From UTCHB3 sp964625575 (GTDB lineage: Bacteria; Bacteroidota; Ignavibacteria; Ignavibacteriales; Ignavibacteriaceae): a stretch of DNA of 64,000 nt. The notes below the pieces were generated by a model, which was not told the origin of the DNA, did not search any database, and was given only the letters and a program-made list of their open reading frames with translations. This document shows positions 50,102 to 58,829 of the stretch, in pieces. The position numbers and the translations under genes were made by a program. The stretch's first letter is position 1. Each line of letters opens with the position of its first letter. The DNA is taken from positions 102,497 through 166,496 of the forward strand of contig CAZVBQ010000005.1 in the NCBI GenBank assembly GCA_964625575.1, written 5' to 3'.

Positions 50102-50833
50102 ATGAACAGGTTTGTTTCCCTTCTCGCCTTCCTGCTGATAATCATCAGCACTTCCTATTCCCAGGTGCATACTATTGCCAATGGAGGTTGGCACCAAGCC
50201 GCAATCTGGAGTAATAATCAGGTTCCGGACACGAACACCGATGTAATAATAAGACACACCGTGGATGTATCCGGGAGCACGGGTTGCAGAAATATAAAAG
50301 TTGATTCATCGGGCGTGCTTTTCAACGGACGGCTGGATATCCGCGGTTCATTTACAAATTACGGTTGGTTTGATGCAACCCGGAACGCGAGTTCGTATGA
50401 CGGGATAAGTGTCAGGGATTCCATAATAAATTATGGAAGAATGGACACTGAGGTTTTATGGCTTACCGGTGACCGTGACCATTTTATCCGCTCGAGGGAC
50501 ACGATCAGAATTGCTGATATGAGCACAACTGATTCTAATCACGGATTTCACACGGATTTCACGGATTATTGGGGGACGCAGATACACACGGATTTCGCAG
50601 ATAAACGCGGATTTTTTTTAGGGCGCACTTGTCCTTTGGGGAGATACACACAGATTTCACAGAGAAACGCGGAAGATATTAAAGTTCTCCGTGTTGATCC
50701 GTCTAATCTTCGAGCATCCGTGTTCTTAAAAAACTCCTCAGTGGTCTCGGTGTGCTCCGTGATGGATAATTGTCCCCCTCAGTGGTCTCTGTGCGCTCTG
50801 TGGTGGATAAAACCGCCTAATTGCAAAAGCTAA
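50102..50833 (+). pseudogene. secreted beta-solenoid-like protein, 3' half replaced by repeat
   Basis: The frame starts at ATG 50102 with a signal peptide (MNRFVSLLAFLLIIISTSYS). It continues as a beta-rich, parallel-helix-like protein (WHQAAIWSNNQVPDTNTDVI, LDIRGSFTNYGWFD) to about residue 144. From about 50532 it reads through degenerate intergenic repeat (HTDFTDYWG, IHTDFADKRGF), giving nonsense-like protein to the stop at 50833. Relatives of this kind are normally much longer with a T9SS C-domain, which is absent. I interpret it as a gene truncated by a repeat array. Whether the short product is made is unknown. Confidence 0.6.
50532..50820. repeat. repeat block (CACGGATTT, GCAGATACACACGG, GTGGTCTCTGTG units) fused to a coding frame
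   Basis: Units such as CACACGGATTT, CACGGATTA, GCAGATACACACGG and CAGTGGTCTC/GTGCTCCGTG follow one another. They closely resemble 48375-48545. The block begins inside the frame of the 50102 gene and ends at the stop of the converging outer-membrane protein gene. Confidence 0.7.
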
Positions 50834-51384
50834 AAAGAATAGTGCAACTGCGCCATCACTGTATTCACTTCCGGGATGGTTTTAAAGAAGCCGATGTTCC
50901 ACTCGACACCCGTATGAACCGAGAAGCCCTTCGACTCCATGGTCTTGTCGAAGAAGTAGAAGACTGTATGAAAAGATATGCCGCTGCCAAGCGACCAGAC
51001 ATCGGTGTCAGGAAATGACCGGTCGTTAAGCATGGCGAGCCCTCCCCCGCCTTCAATGGAGATGTGGGTGGTCACCAATTGCTCACCCATGAATTTAAGT
51101 GAAAAACCTTGCACGAAAGGGTAATTTCTGCCATAGCGGTCTTCAGGCAGCAGGATAGAAAACTTCCGCGTGTAGAATGCCGCTGCCCTGAAGTAGTACT
51201 TCTCAGAGAACCACATCTTGAAATCAAAAGATCCTTGTGCCGAGTATCCGAATTCTTCGGGTGTGTTTCCCTTAAAAGCCCCCAAACCCAGTCCACCGCC
51301 GGCGCCGGTAAGTTTAACTATTTGCGCCTCCCCGTAAAAGGGGATAAAGGAAAGAAAGAGTATTGTCAACAAAATTTTTTTCAT
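50830..51384 (-). CDS. outer-membrane beta-barrel protein, unknown function
   Basis: A 184-residue protein with a signal peptide (about 1-20, ending GEAQ) and alternating amphipathic strands ending in an aromatic residue (QLHYSF), as in small eight-stranded barrels. No specific family was recognised. It overlaps the converging 50102 frame by four bases, within repeat. It is divergent from the iron regulator gene, so the DtxR-type operator at 51456 lies in its upstream region too and could affect both. Confidence 0.65.
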   Translation of the reverse strand: MKKILLTILFLSFIPFYGEAQIVKLTGAGGGLGLGAFKGNTPEEFGYSAQGSFDFKMWFSEKYYFRAAAFYTRKFSILLPEDRYGRNYPFVQGFSLKFMGEQLVTTHISIEGGGGLAMLNDRSFPDTDVWSLGSGISFHTVFYFFDKTMESKGFSVHTGVEWNIGFFKTIPEVNTVMAQLHYSF

Positions 51385-51443
51385 GCCGAAATATAGCTAT
51401 TTAAGCCATTATCAGAATATTGAACCAGAAAAAATAATTTCCC

Positions 51444-51472
51444 TTGACTTTAAAGTTAGGTATGCCTAAATT
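51444..51472 (+). promoter_or_regulatory. promoter with DtxR-type operator for the iron operon
   Basis: TTGACT (51444-51449) and TAAATT (51467-51472) are 17 bp apart. The inverted repeat TTAGG-TATG-CCTAA (51456-51469) fills the spacer and touches the -10 box. It matches the outer arms of the DtxR/IdeR consensus. Metal-loaded regulator bound here would block the promoter of its own operon. Confidence 0.75.
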
Positions 51473-51494
51473 TAATTATCAAATTTTCCTGATT

Positions 51495-52166
51495 ATGCCA
51501 ACAATATCAAAAGAAGATTACCTTAAAGCGATTTACAGCATTTCGAACGAGAGTGAAACAGCAGTTACCACTTCCGAAGTGGCGGAGAGACTTGAAGTTT
51601 CTAAGGCCGCGACGAGCGAGATGGTGCAGAAACTCTCTTCGCTTGGCTACTTGAACCATGAGCGGTACAAGGGGGTCACTCTCACCGCGGAGGGCAGAAG
51701 GGCAGCCCTGAACATCATACGCCGCCACAGAATTTGGGAGCTTTTTCTCAAGGATGTGCTGGGACTTTCTTGGAGCGAGGTTCACGATGAAGCTGAATTG
51801 CTGGAGCACTCCACTTCGGAATTTCTGATAGAAAAACTCGACGCTTATCTTGGTTACCCAAGTTTTGATCCGCACGGGGAACCAATTCCCGACCGGGATG
51901 GGAACATGCCTGCTGTACCGGCACTTCTGCCACTTGCCAAGTGTGAACCGGGTAAAAGCTATCTTTTGGCAAAGGTTTTGGACGAGAGTGCCGAACTCAT
52001 GAATTTTTTCTCCGGGATAGGGCTCGCGTTAAACGTTAGGGTCACGGTCAAATCCCGGCTTGAATACGATAATTCCACAATAGTGGTTATCGATGACATC
52101 CCCCACAGTTTAAGCGAAAAAGCGGGAAATAACCTTTTCTTTGTATTGTATGAGGAGTGCGTATGA
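51495..52166 (+). CDS. DtxR/MntR-family metal-dependent regulator
   Basis: A 223-residue regulator: winged helix (about 1-65, ISKEDYLKAIYSI and VSKAATSEMVQKLSSLGYL), metal-binding/dimerisation domain (about 66-140, RRHRIWELFLKDVLGLSW, EAELLEHSTSEFLIEKLDAYLG, DPHGEPIP), and an SH3-like FeoA-type C-terminal domain. It would sense Fe2+ or Mn2+ and repress iron uptake. The ATG at 51495 is favoured since MPTISKEDYL is the normal N-terminus. The next gene overlaps by four bases (ATGA). Confidence 0.92.
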   Translation: MPTISKEDYLKAIYSISNESETAVTTSEVAERLEVSKAATSEMVQKLSSLGYLNHERYKGVTLTAEGRRAALNIIRRHRIWELFLKDVLGLSWSEVHDEAELLEHSTSEFLIEKLDAYLGYPSFDPHGEPIPDRDGNMPAVPALLPLAKCEPGKSYLLAKVLDESAELMNFFSGIGLALNVRVTVKSRLEYDNSTIVVIDDIPHSLSEKAGNNLFFVLYEECV

Positions 52167-53179
52167 AACTGACGAGCGAACTGCTGACAACATTGGCGGC
52201 GGCGATGGCACTTGTGATACCTGGGTTGAAAAATATTTTCAGGTCGAAGAAACAAAAAGCATTTATCGAAAAGGAATTGCTGGAAAACGCGCTTAAGCAC
52301 CTCTATGACTGCGATTCACGTGGCTCGGTGGCATCGTGTGAGAGCATGGCTGGCGTGCTCGGAATTTCAAGAAAAACCGCTGCCGAACTTGAAGAACAGA
52401 TGGAGTCGGGCGGGCTGATAACCTATGAAAACGACCGGTTGAAACTCACTTCTGAAGGCCGGGGTTACGCCCTTAGAGTAATAAGAATTCACAGGCTTTG
52501 GGAGAGTTACCTTGCTGATAAAACCGGACTCCCCGAAAATGACTGGCACACTGAAGCCGAGGAACGGGAGCATCTGATAAGTGAAGCAGAGGCTGACGCG
52601 CTCGCTTCAAGGCTTGGTAATCCTGTGTACGATCCTCATGGTGATCCGATCCCTGACAAGGAAGGTAACATGCCACCGGTAAAGGGAGCACTATTGAGGG
52701 AAGCTGCTCCGGATACTGTCGTAAGGGTATCCCATATTGAGGATGAACCATCGGAGGTATATGAGCAGATAACTGCGGAGAAGCTTTACCCCGGCATGAT
52801 GGTAAGGGTTTTGGACAACAGGGAGGGAAAGATACACTTTGTTGCTGACGGTGAAGAAAGGGTCTTTACCAGGCTATTAAGCAGTAATGTCACCGTAATT
52901 CCCGTCGCCGGTGCGGATGTGGAGCCCGCTGTGGTCACCACTCTCGACAAGGTCGGGAAGGGTTATAAATGCGATATTCATATGATATCAAAAAGGGTCA
53001 GGGGGCAGCAGAGGAGGAGATTAATGGATCTCGGATTCGTACCCGGGAGCAGAGTCACTTTTGAAATGGCGAGTGCTTCGGGTGATCCCGTTGCTTTCAG
53101 GGTCAGGGGTGCCGTGGCAGCGCTACGTCTTGAACAGGCGAAACAAATATTTGTAAAGAACATCGAAAAGGTGGCATGA
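52163..53179 (+). CDS. second DtxR-like protein fused to a FeoA domain, with an N-terminal hydrophobic segment
   Basis: A 338-residue protein starting at ATG 52163 (AGGAG five bases upstream). It begins with a hydrophobic stretch (LLTTLAAAMALVIPGLKNIF) that may anchor it in the membrane. A winged-helix/DtxR-like part follows (about 30-165, RIHRLWESYLADKTGLPEN, DPHGDPIPDKEGN), then a linker and a FeoA domain (about 265-330, GQQRRRLMDLGFVPGSRVTFEM). FeoA helps FeoB iron transport. This architecture suggests a FeoA-type partner of FeoB rather than a free repressor. The feoB start overlaps by four bases. Confidence 0.85.
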   Translation: MKLTSELLTTLAAAMALVIPGLKNIFRSKKQKAFIEKELLENALKHLYDCDSRGSVASCESMAGVLGISRKTAAELEEQMESGGLITYENDRLKLTSEGRGYALRVIRIHRLWESYLADKTGLPENDWHTEAEEREHLISEAEADALASRLGNPVYDPHGDPIPDKEGNMPPVKGALLREAAPDTVVRVSHIEDEPSEVYEQITAEKLYPGMMVRVLDNREGKIHFVADGEERVFTRLLSSNVTVIPVAGADVEPAVVTTLDKVGKGYKCDIHMISKRVRGQQRRRLMDLGFVPGSRVTFEMASASGDPVAFRVRGAVAALRLEQAKQIFVKNIEKVA

Positions 53180-53934
53180 TGAGTCAGGGAGCATGTGAGG
53201 TTTGTCCGGCGAACAAAAATGCCACGCTCAAAAGAATGGGGATCGACCTTGACAGTCACGATTTCGTTGTAGCCCTTGCCGGTAATCCAAACACAGGTAA
53301 AAGCACGGTTTTTAACTCGCTGACCGGTTTAAGGCAGCACACAGGAAATTGGCCCGGAAAAACCGTTGCCAGAGCAGAGGGAGCATTTCTATATTCTGAC
53401 AAAAAATACAAGATCGTAGATCTACCGGGCACTTATTCTCTACTTTCAACCAGTACAGATGAAGAAATAGCGAGGGATTTCCTGCTGTTCGGGAAGCCGG
53501 ATGTTACGATAATTGTTGCTGATGCAACAAGGATCGAAAGAAATTTGAATCTGGTGCTCCAGGTGCTCGAGATAACAGACAGGGCAGTGCTCTGCGTCAA
53601 TCTAATGGATGAAGCCAAGCGTAACGGCATCTCCATTGATATCCGTTCTCTCTCCCGTGACCTTGGGATTCCTGTTGTACCTGCTTCCGCGAGACAGGGT
53701 GAGGGTATCCCTGAACTGCTTTCAACGCTGCATCAGGTGGCGACTGGTGAGTACGTTTGTAAGCCACGGAAGGTTAAAGCCTTAGCGCCCGACATTGCCT
53801 CCGCCGTGGATGAGCTTACCGGAAAGATAAAAAAAGCCTTCCCGGCACTTCCTAATGCAAGGTGGGTTGCTCTCCGCCTCCTCGAAGGGGATCAGCGGAT
53901 AATTGACGCGATTAAGAATAATGAGTTTAGCTAA
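53176..53934 (+). CDS. feoB: FeoB G-domain protein (N-terminal half of split FeoB)
   Basis: A 252-residue cytoplasmic GTPase: G1 GNPNTGKST (36-44), switch I GKTVARAEG, G3 DLPG (82-85), G4 NLMDEA (142-147), followed by the GDI helical region. The N-terminus carries a CEVC motif. Normal FeoB continues into a membrane domain; here the frame ends at IKNNEFS and the membrane part is a separate gene 102 bases further on. It overlaps the FeoA-fusion gene (ATGA), so FeoA and the G-domain are co-translated. Function: GTP-driven gating of ferrous iron uptake. Confidence 0.92.
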   Translation: MMSQGACEVCPANKNATLKRMGIDLDSHDFVVALAGNPNTGKSTVFNSLTGLRQHTGNWPGKTVARAEGAFLYSDKKYKIVDLPGTYSLLSTSTDEEIARDFLLFGKPDVTIIVADATRIERNLNLVLQVLEITDRAVLCVNLMDEAKRNGISIDIRSLSRDLGIPVVPASARQGEGIPELLSTLHQVATGEYVCKPRKVKALAPDIASAVDELTGKIKKAFPALPNARWVALRLLEGDQRIIDAIKNNEFS

Positions 53935-54021
53935 GTGTTAAATGTCAAATGTTAAATGTTAGTTGGATGCAAATTGAACAGGTGTTAACAAATTCTTTGC
54001 GTTCTTTGCGAACTTTGCGGT
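53935..54021. repeat. repeat insert separating the two feoB halves
   Basis: GTTAAATGTCAAATGTTAAA units (53937-53960) are followed, from 53993, by TTTGCGTTCTTTGCGAACTT and TGCGGTTT, relatives of 12736-12796. The codons for KNNE before and MNNE after are nearly the same, as if a short duplication accompanied the insertion. Confidence 0.75.
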
Positions 54022-54036
54022 TTAAAATGAAAGAAA

Positions 54037-55449
54037 ATGAATAACGAAATACTTGAAACAGCAAGAAATTTAAGGATTGAGAGAGGCGAAAGCTTCCACG
54101 ACAGTCTTGTTGAGTCAATATACTCAGAAGCTGCTGAGATAGCGAAGCACTCTGTCGCGACACCCGATTCTAATATCGCGTTCAGGCTTGATAAAACGAT
54201 CGACAGGCTTGTAACAAGCAGGATTTTCGGATTCCCGATCATGCTGCTCCTTCTGGCAATGGTGTTTTGGGTGACCATAGTTGGCGCGAACTATCCTTCG
54301 GCTTGGCTTTCGACTCTTTTAGTTGAGTGGGGGCATCCCTGGTTAAAGTCAATATTTGAGTCAGTGGGGTTGCCCTGGTGGTTCACCGGTGTACTAATTG
54401 ACGGAGCATATCTTGCCGGAGCATGGGTTGTGAGTGTCATGCTCCCACCAATGATGGTATTTTTCCCTGTTTTCACACTCCTGGAGGATTTTGGATACCT
54501 GCCCAGGGTGGCATTTAATCTCGACTCCATTTTCAGAAGGGCGGGAGCACACGGAAAACAGGCGCTGACAATGAGCATGGGCTTCGGATGTAACGCGGCG
54601 GGCGTTGTTGCCACTCGAATAATCGACTCTCCTCGAGAAAGACTGATCGCGATCATCACCAACAATTTTTCGCTCTGCAACGGCAGATGGCCAACGCAAA
54701 TTCTTATCGCTACCATATTTATCGGAGCAGCTGCTCCCCCGTATCTCGCGGGTTTGGTTTCAGCGGGGGCAGTTGTAACGATCGCGCTGCTGGGTATTTT
54801 TCTGAGTCTTTTTGTCTCTTGGGGTCTAACCAAAACGGTGCTTAAGGGTGAGGTTTCCACTTTTAGTCTTGAACTCCCACCTTACCGTCCGCCGCGCTTG
54901 CTTCAGACGCTCTACACTTCACTTATTGACAGAACGGCATTTGTGCTTTGGAGGGCGATAGTCTTCGCGTTTCCTGCGGGAGCAGTAATTTGGTTAGTCG
55001 CGAACGTTCATATAGGTGATGTAACTGTCGCCGAATGGTTCACTCAAACCGTTGATCCCGTAGCGATGATCTTCGGACTAAACGGCGTCATCTTCCTGGC
55101 ATACATAATCGCGATACCCGCGAACGAGATCGTGATTCCGACAATTCTCATGCTCACAGTGATGACCTCAAAAATCGCGGGAGCAGGAGCGGGAGCAGGC
55201 GTTATGTTCGAAATGGAGGACGCACAAACCGCGGCGATACTTCAGCATGGAGGCTGGACCCTTTTAACAGGTATCAACCTGATGTTGTTTTCGCTTTTGC
55301 ATAATCCTTGTTCAACCACTATTTACACGATTTACAAGGAAACCGGCTCAGTAAAGTGGACGCTTGTTTCAACCTTTCTGCCTGTCGCGATGGGGCTGCT
55401 GGTTACGTTTGTGGTGACGATGGTATTTAACTTTTTTTTCGTAACTTGA
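54037..55449 (+). CDS. feoB: FeoB membrane domain protein (C-terminal half of split FeoB)
   Basis: A 470-residue integral membrane protein corresponding to residues from about 255 of ordinary FeoB. It starts in the helical linker (ETARNLRIERGESFHDSLVE), then gate motifs MSMGFGCNAAGVVATR, and a C-terminal nucleoside-permease-like core (HNPCSTTIYTIYKETGSVKW). Together with the G-domain gene the total is 722 residues, a normal FeoB length. It has its own ATG in the repeat-derived leader, with GAAAGAAA upstream. It should form the Fe2+ channel with the separate G-domain. Confidence 0.9.
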   Translation: MNNEILETARNLRIERGESFHDSLVESIYSEAAEIAKHSVATPDSNIAFRLDKTIDRLVTSRIFGFPIMLLLLAMVFWVTIVGANYPSAWLSTLLVEWGHPWLKSIFESVGLPWWFTGVLIDGAYLAGAWVVSVMLPPMMVFFPVFTLLEDFGYLPRVAFNLDSIFRRAGAHGKQALTMSMGFGCNAAGVVATRIIDSPRERLIAIITNNFSLCNGRWPTQILIATIFIGAAAPPYLAGLVSAGAVVTIALLGIFLSLFVSWGLTKTVLKGEVSTFSLELPPYRPPRLLQTLYTSLIDRTAFVLWRAIVFAFPAGAVIWLVANVHIGDVTVAEWFTQTVDPVAMIFGLNGVIFLAYIIAIPANEIVIPTILMLTVMTSKIAGAGAGAGVMFEMEDAQTAAILQHGGWTLLTGINLMLFSLLHNPCSTTIYTIYKETGSVKWTLVSTFLPVAMGLLVTFVVTMVFNFFFVT

Positions 55450-55514
55450 TATGGTAATTTATTTTAATCCATACCGCCCGCCGGTAATTTAATCAATCAA
55501 CAGAAAGACGATCC

Positions 55515-56357
55515 ATGAAAATACGAATTGTCGCTTCGCTGCTTTGCTTTTTCCTTTCTTTTTCAGCGCTGATGGCTCAGGATTTTATCCTGACGGAAGG
55601 TTACGCGCAGCTTGACCACGGATTTGTAAAAAAATACAATCTGAATAAACAAAAGGAAGTGCGGCTTGATCCCGTTCTTCGTGATAAGTTGATGCCGTTC
55701 TACGTCGAAGTAATCAAACGGGAAGCTGTAATGCTTGAGCTGCACATCGGCACGGTAAAAAGCGCTGATGGCACAATTACTCCTCTCGATACCGCGATCT
55801 ATGAATATGACAAAGACGGGAAACTGCTGACCCTTACCGTCAATTCTAAAAATTCCGCGGGAGTTTACCAGCCGTCCTCTCTTAATTTCAAATATAACAA
55901 GTCGGGCAAACTCACTGAAATTACCGCCGGAAAGAAATCTGTTCTTAAGCTGACACGTGATAAAAAAGGGAATATCACAAAGGCGAACAACACTTCATAT
56001 ACCTATAAAAAAGGTAAACTCGACAAGTTCGGGAGCATGAAGTGGGATGGCAACTACATGGTCGACAAGAAGAAAGGGAACGGAGCACAAGATCCGGGCC
56101 ACACCGTGATGTATGAAGAGAACGGCCGTCCCTGGCAGGGTGACTGGGAGGAAAGCCGCGCGGTATATGCATACGACACCAAATCCCGCCTCGTTGTCAG
56201 GTCTTGGGAGGGAGAGGGACTTAAAGAAGAGTTCAAGATCGGATACAAAAACGGCCTGATGGATGAGATCACTGAAGCCAGCGGAACATCTCCCGAAGAT
56301 AAACCCGATCAACTGATCAAGGTTCAGGTAATTAAGATTTACAGAGACGGTAAATAA
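55515..56357 (+). CDS. secreted protein with YD/RHS-like repeats, unknown function
   Basis: A 280-residue protein with a signal peptide (about 1-21, SALMAQ). Its middle consists of repeated beta-hairpins of the form YDKDGKLLTLTV, YNKSGKLTEITAG, RDKKGNITKANN and YDTKSRLVVRSW, which recall YD/RHS-type repeats and point to a small beta-solenoid. No catalytic motif was recognised. It stands alone between feoB and nrfHA and ends before a terminator. Confidence 0.65.
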   Translation: MKIRIVASLLCFFLSFSALMAQDFILTEGYAQLDHGFVKKYNLNKQKEVRLDPVLRDKLMPFYVEVIKREAVMLELHIGTVKSADGTITPLDTAIYEYDKDGKLLTLTVNSKNSAGVYQPSSLNFKYNKSGKLTEITAGKKSVLKLTRDKKGNITKANNTSYTYKKGKLDKFGSMKWDGNYMVDKKKGNGAQDPGHTVMYEENGRPWQGDWEESRAVYAYDTKSRLVVRSWEGEGLKEEFKIGYKNGLMDEITEASGTSPEDKPDQLIKVQVIKIYRDGK

Positions 56358-56380
56358 GCTATAGAAACAGTTTTATGAAG

Positions 56381-56412
56381 AAGCCGCTCCGAAAGGGGTG
56401 GCTTTTTCTATT
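56381..56412 (+). terminator. rho-independent terminator
   Basis: AAGCCGCTCC pairs with GGGGTGGCTT (two G-T wobbles) around a GAAA tetraloop and is followed by TTTCTATTTT. It ends the 55515 gene. The following 56413-56587 is very AT-rich leader of nrfH with no clear FNR-type palindrome. Confidence 0.85.
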
Positions 56413-56587
56413 TTGTGCCCGCCAAAATCATCATCTAAAATATTTTTTATCTTAATGATATAATCTTATCTTTAGTAAAATAATCTAAAAAATTACGAAT
56501 TTATTTGCCGGTCTGATGTTTATTTCTTAAGTTTTGCATAAGCAGATAAAAAAATCTGATTAAGTCCACAAAGAAAGAAAGAACGGA

Positions 56588-57187
56588 ATGAGAGTAATAA
56601 AAAAGCTGCTCAATCTCTTAATTCCACCCCCCAAATGGCGTTTTCCGGTTATCATCATGCTTGGCATTTTTGTCGGGCTGGGTTTTCAGGTGCTCTACGT
56701 TTCCAACGCGATCTCGTACGCGTCAGACAAGCCTGAAGCCTGCATTAATTGTCACGTGATGAACTCGTACTTTGCCACATGGGAGAGAGGCAGTCACGGG
56801 CGGTTCACCGTCTGCAACGATTGTCACGTTCCCCACGATAATGTTATCTCGAAATATCTCTTTAAAGCGCAGGACGGTCTGCGTCACTCCTTCATGTTCA
56901 CTTTCAGGCTTGAGCCGCAGGTGATCAGGATAAAAGACGCGGGTAAAAAAGCCGTTCAGGCAAATTGCATCAGATGCCACGATAACGTGATCCATCCCAT
57001 TTCAAACAGGGGATATGATCAGGGGAACAGATCGATCGACATGGAAGGCGTGTACTGCTGGAGTTGCCACAGGGAAGTGCCGCACGGAAGAGTGAATTCG
57101 CTCTCTTCAACCCCTGATGCCAAGGTTCCGGGACTCTCACCAATTGTACCGGAATGGATGAAAACCAACAATTCGAAACAGAAATAA
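56588..57187 (+). CDS. nrfH: cytochrome c nitrite reductase small subunit
   Basis: A 199-residue, membrane-anchored tetrahaem quinol dehydrogenase of the NapC/NirT family. One N-terminal membrane segment (about 20-40) is followed by haem motifs CINCH (52-56), CNDCH (76-80), CIRCH (about 137) and CWSCH (about 165). It takes electrons from menaquinol and passes them to NrfA. The catalytic subunit gene starts ten bases downstream. Confidence 0.95.
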   Translation: MRVIKKLLNLLIPPPKWRFPVIIMLGIFVGLGFQVLYVSNAISYASDKPEACINCHVMNSYFATWERGSHGRFTVCNDCHVPHDNVISKYLFKAQDGLRHSFMFTFRLEPQVIRIKDAGKKAVQANCIRCHDNVIHPISNRGYDQGNRSIDMEGVYCWSCHREVPHGRVNSLSSTPDAKVPGLSPIVPEWMKTNNSKQK

Positions 57188-57196
57188 GAGGATTAG

Positions 57197-58681
57197 ATGA
57201 AACCAATTTCTGAACAACTTAAAGAAAAACCGTGGCTCGGGTGGGTTATCTTTCTCGGCACGGTGGTAATTGTATTTGTTCTCGGTCTTTTCGCTTCAAC
57301 GATCGTTGAGAGAAGAGCTGAAAGCTTTACACTTCAGGCTGTTAAACCGATCGCGGACTGGGAGCCAAGAAATGAAGTGTGGGGTGAAAACTATCCCCGC
57401 GAGTATGAATCGTACATGAAGACACTTGATACCAATTTTGCCAGCAAGCATGGCGGATCCAAAAAAGTGGATTATCTTGAAAAATACCCTGAATTGGTGA
57501 TAATGTGGGCAGGTTATGCCTTTTCAAAAGAGTATAATCAGGGTAGAGGACACGCTCACGCGGTGAGAGATATCAGGCAGACTTTAAGGACAGGTGGCGT
57601 GAAAGACAGTCCACAACCCGCGACGTGCTGGAGCTGTAAAAGTACCGACGTGCCGCGCGTGATGGCAAAAGTGGGTCCAGCCGACTTTTATAAAGGGAAA
57701 TGGAAAGACAAAGGCGCCGAAATTGTAAATCCGATCGGTTGCCAGGATTGTCATGATCCAAAGACCATGAACCTGAGAATAACACGTCCGGCACTCGTTG
57801 AAGCATTTCAGAGGCAGGGCAAGGATATAACCAAAGCCTCCCGCCAGGAGATGAGATCCCTCGTTTGTGCCCAGTGCCACGTTGAATATTACTTCAAGGG
57901 TGAGGGTAAATATCTAACTTTCCCATGGGATAACGGCTTCAGTGCCGACTCAATGGAAGCATATTACGACAAAATGGAGTTCAAGGATTGGGAGCACAAG
58001 CTTTCCAAAGCACCAATGCTTAAAGCCCAACACCCCGATTTCGAACTTTTCATGACGGGTATACATGCCAAACGTGGTGTATCATGCTCCGACTGCCACA
58101 TGCCTTATAAATCAGAGGGCGGAGTCAAGTACACTGATCACCACATCCAGAGCCCGTTGGCAAATGTTGCCAATTCGTGCCAGGTATGCCACCGTGAAGA
58201 GACAGAAAAACTGATCCAGGATGTTTATGACAGGCAGGACAGGGTAGAGGAGATCAGAAGGATAGCTGAAAAATCGATCGCTGCCGCGCATCTCGAAGCT
58301 AAAGCAGCCTGGGATGCAGGTGCCACACCTGAAGAGATGAAACCCGCCCTCCAGCTCATTCGTCACGCGCAATGGCGTTGGGACTGGGTTGCCGCGGCCA
58401 ATGGACTCGGATTCCATGCTCCCGTTGAAGCCCTAAGAGTGGTTGGTACCTCTCTTGCCAAGGCAGAAGAGGCACGAAAAGCACTCGCTGTTATTCTCAT
58501 CAAACACGGAAAGAGTTATCCTGTACCACTTCCTGACATCTCCACAAAGGAAAAAGCACAAGCGTTCCTTGGGCTTGACCTGAAGGCGATGTTCGCTGAT
58601 AAAGAGGAATTCCTCAAGACGGTCGCAAAACAGTGGGATGCGGAAGCCAAAAAACGGCAGGGTTGGCTCAATACTTATTGA
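57197..58681 (+). CDS. nrfA: ammonia-forming cytochrome c nitrite reductase
   Basis: A 494-residue pentahaem enzyme that reduces nitrite to ammonium with six electrons. The catalytic haem is bound by the unusual lysine motif CWSCK (144-148); others are CQDCH (182-186), CAQCH (224-228), CSDCH (about 297) and CQVCH (about 332). An uncleaved leader or anchor (GWVIFLGTVVIVFVLGLF) is at the N-terminus. With NrfH it gives respiratory nitrite ammonification in the periplasm. A strong hairpin terminator follows. Confidence 0.97.
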   Translation: MKPISEQLKEKPWLGWVIFLGTVVIVFVLGLFASTIVERRAESFTLQAVKPIADWEPRNEVWGENYPREYESYMKTLDTNFASKHGGSKKVDYLEKYPELVIMWAGYAFSKEYNQGRGHAHAVRDIRQTLRTGGVKDSPQPATCWSCKSTDVPRVMAKVGPADFYKGKWKDKGAEIVNPIGCQDCHDPKTMNLRITRPALVEAFQRQGKDITKASRQEMRSLVCAQCHVEYYFKGEGKYLTFPWDNGFSADSMEAYYDKMEFKDWEHKLSKAPMLKAQHPDFELFMTGIHAKRGVSCSDCHMPYKSEGGVKYTDHHIQSPLANVANSCQVCHREETEKLIQDVYDRQDRVEEIRRIAEKSIAAAHLEAKAAWDAGATPEEMKPALQLIRHAQWRWDWVAAANGLGFHAPVEALRVVGTSLAKAEEARKALAVILIKHGKSYPVPLPDISTKEKAQAFLGLDLKAMFADKEEFLKTVAKQWDAEAKKRQGWLNTY

Positions 58682-58734
58682 GAACTTGAGTGCGCCGCAG
58701 CGCATTGAGTACTCCATAACTATAGTCTTTAATT

Positions 58735-58774
58735 TCCCCCGGGAGTGAAACATATCCCGGGGGATTCTTGTTTT
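58735..58774 (+). terminator. rho-independent terminator after nrfA
   Basis: A perfect 10-bp stem TCCCCCGGGA / TCCCGGGGGA around the loop GTGAAACATA is followed by TTCTTGTTTT. A smaller TGCGCCGCAGCGCA inverted repeat lies at 58690-58704. Confidence 0.85.
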
Positions 58775-58829
58775 AACTAATGGTGAAGGTGTAAATTTGC
58801 CTGTTTGATGAACAATAATAGATCAGACC

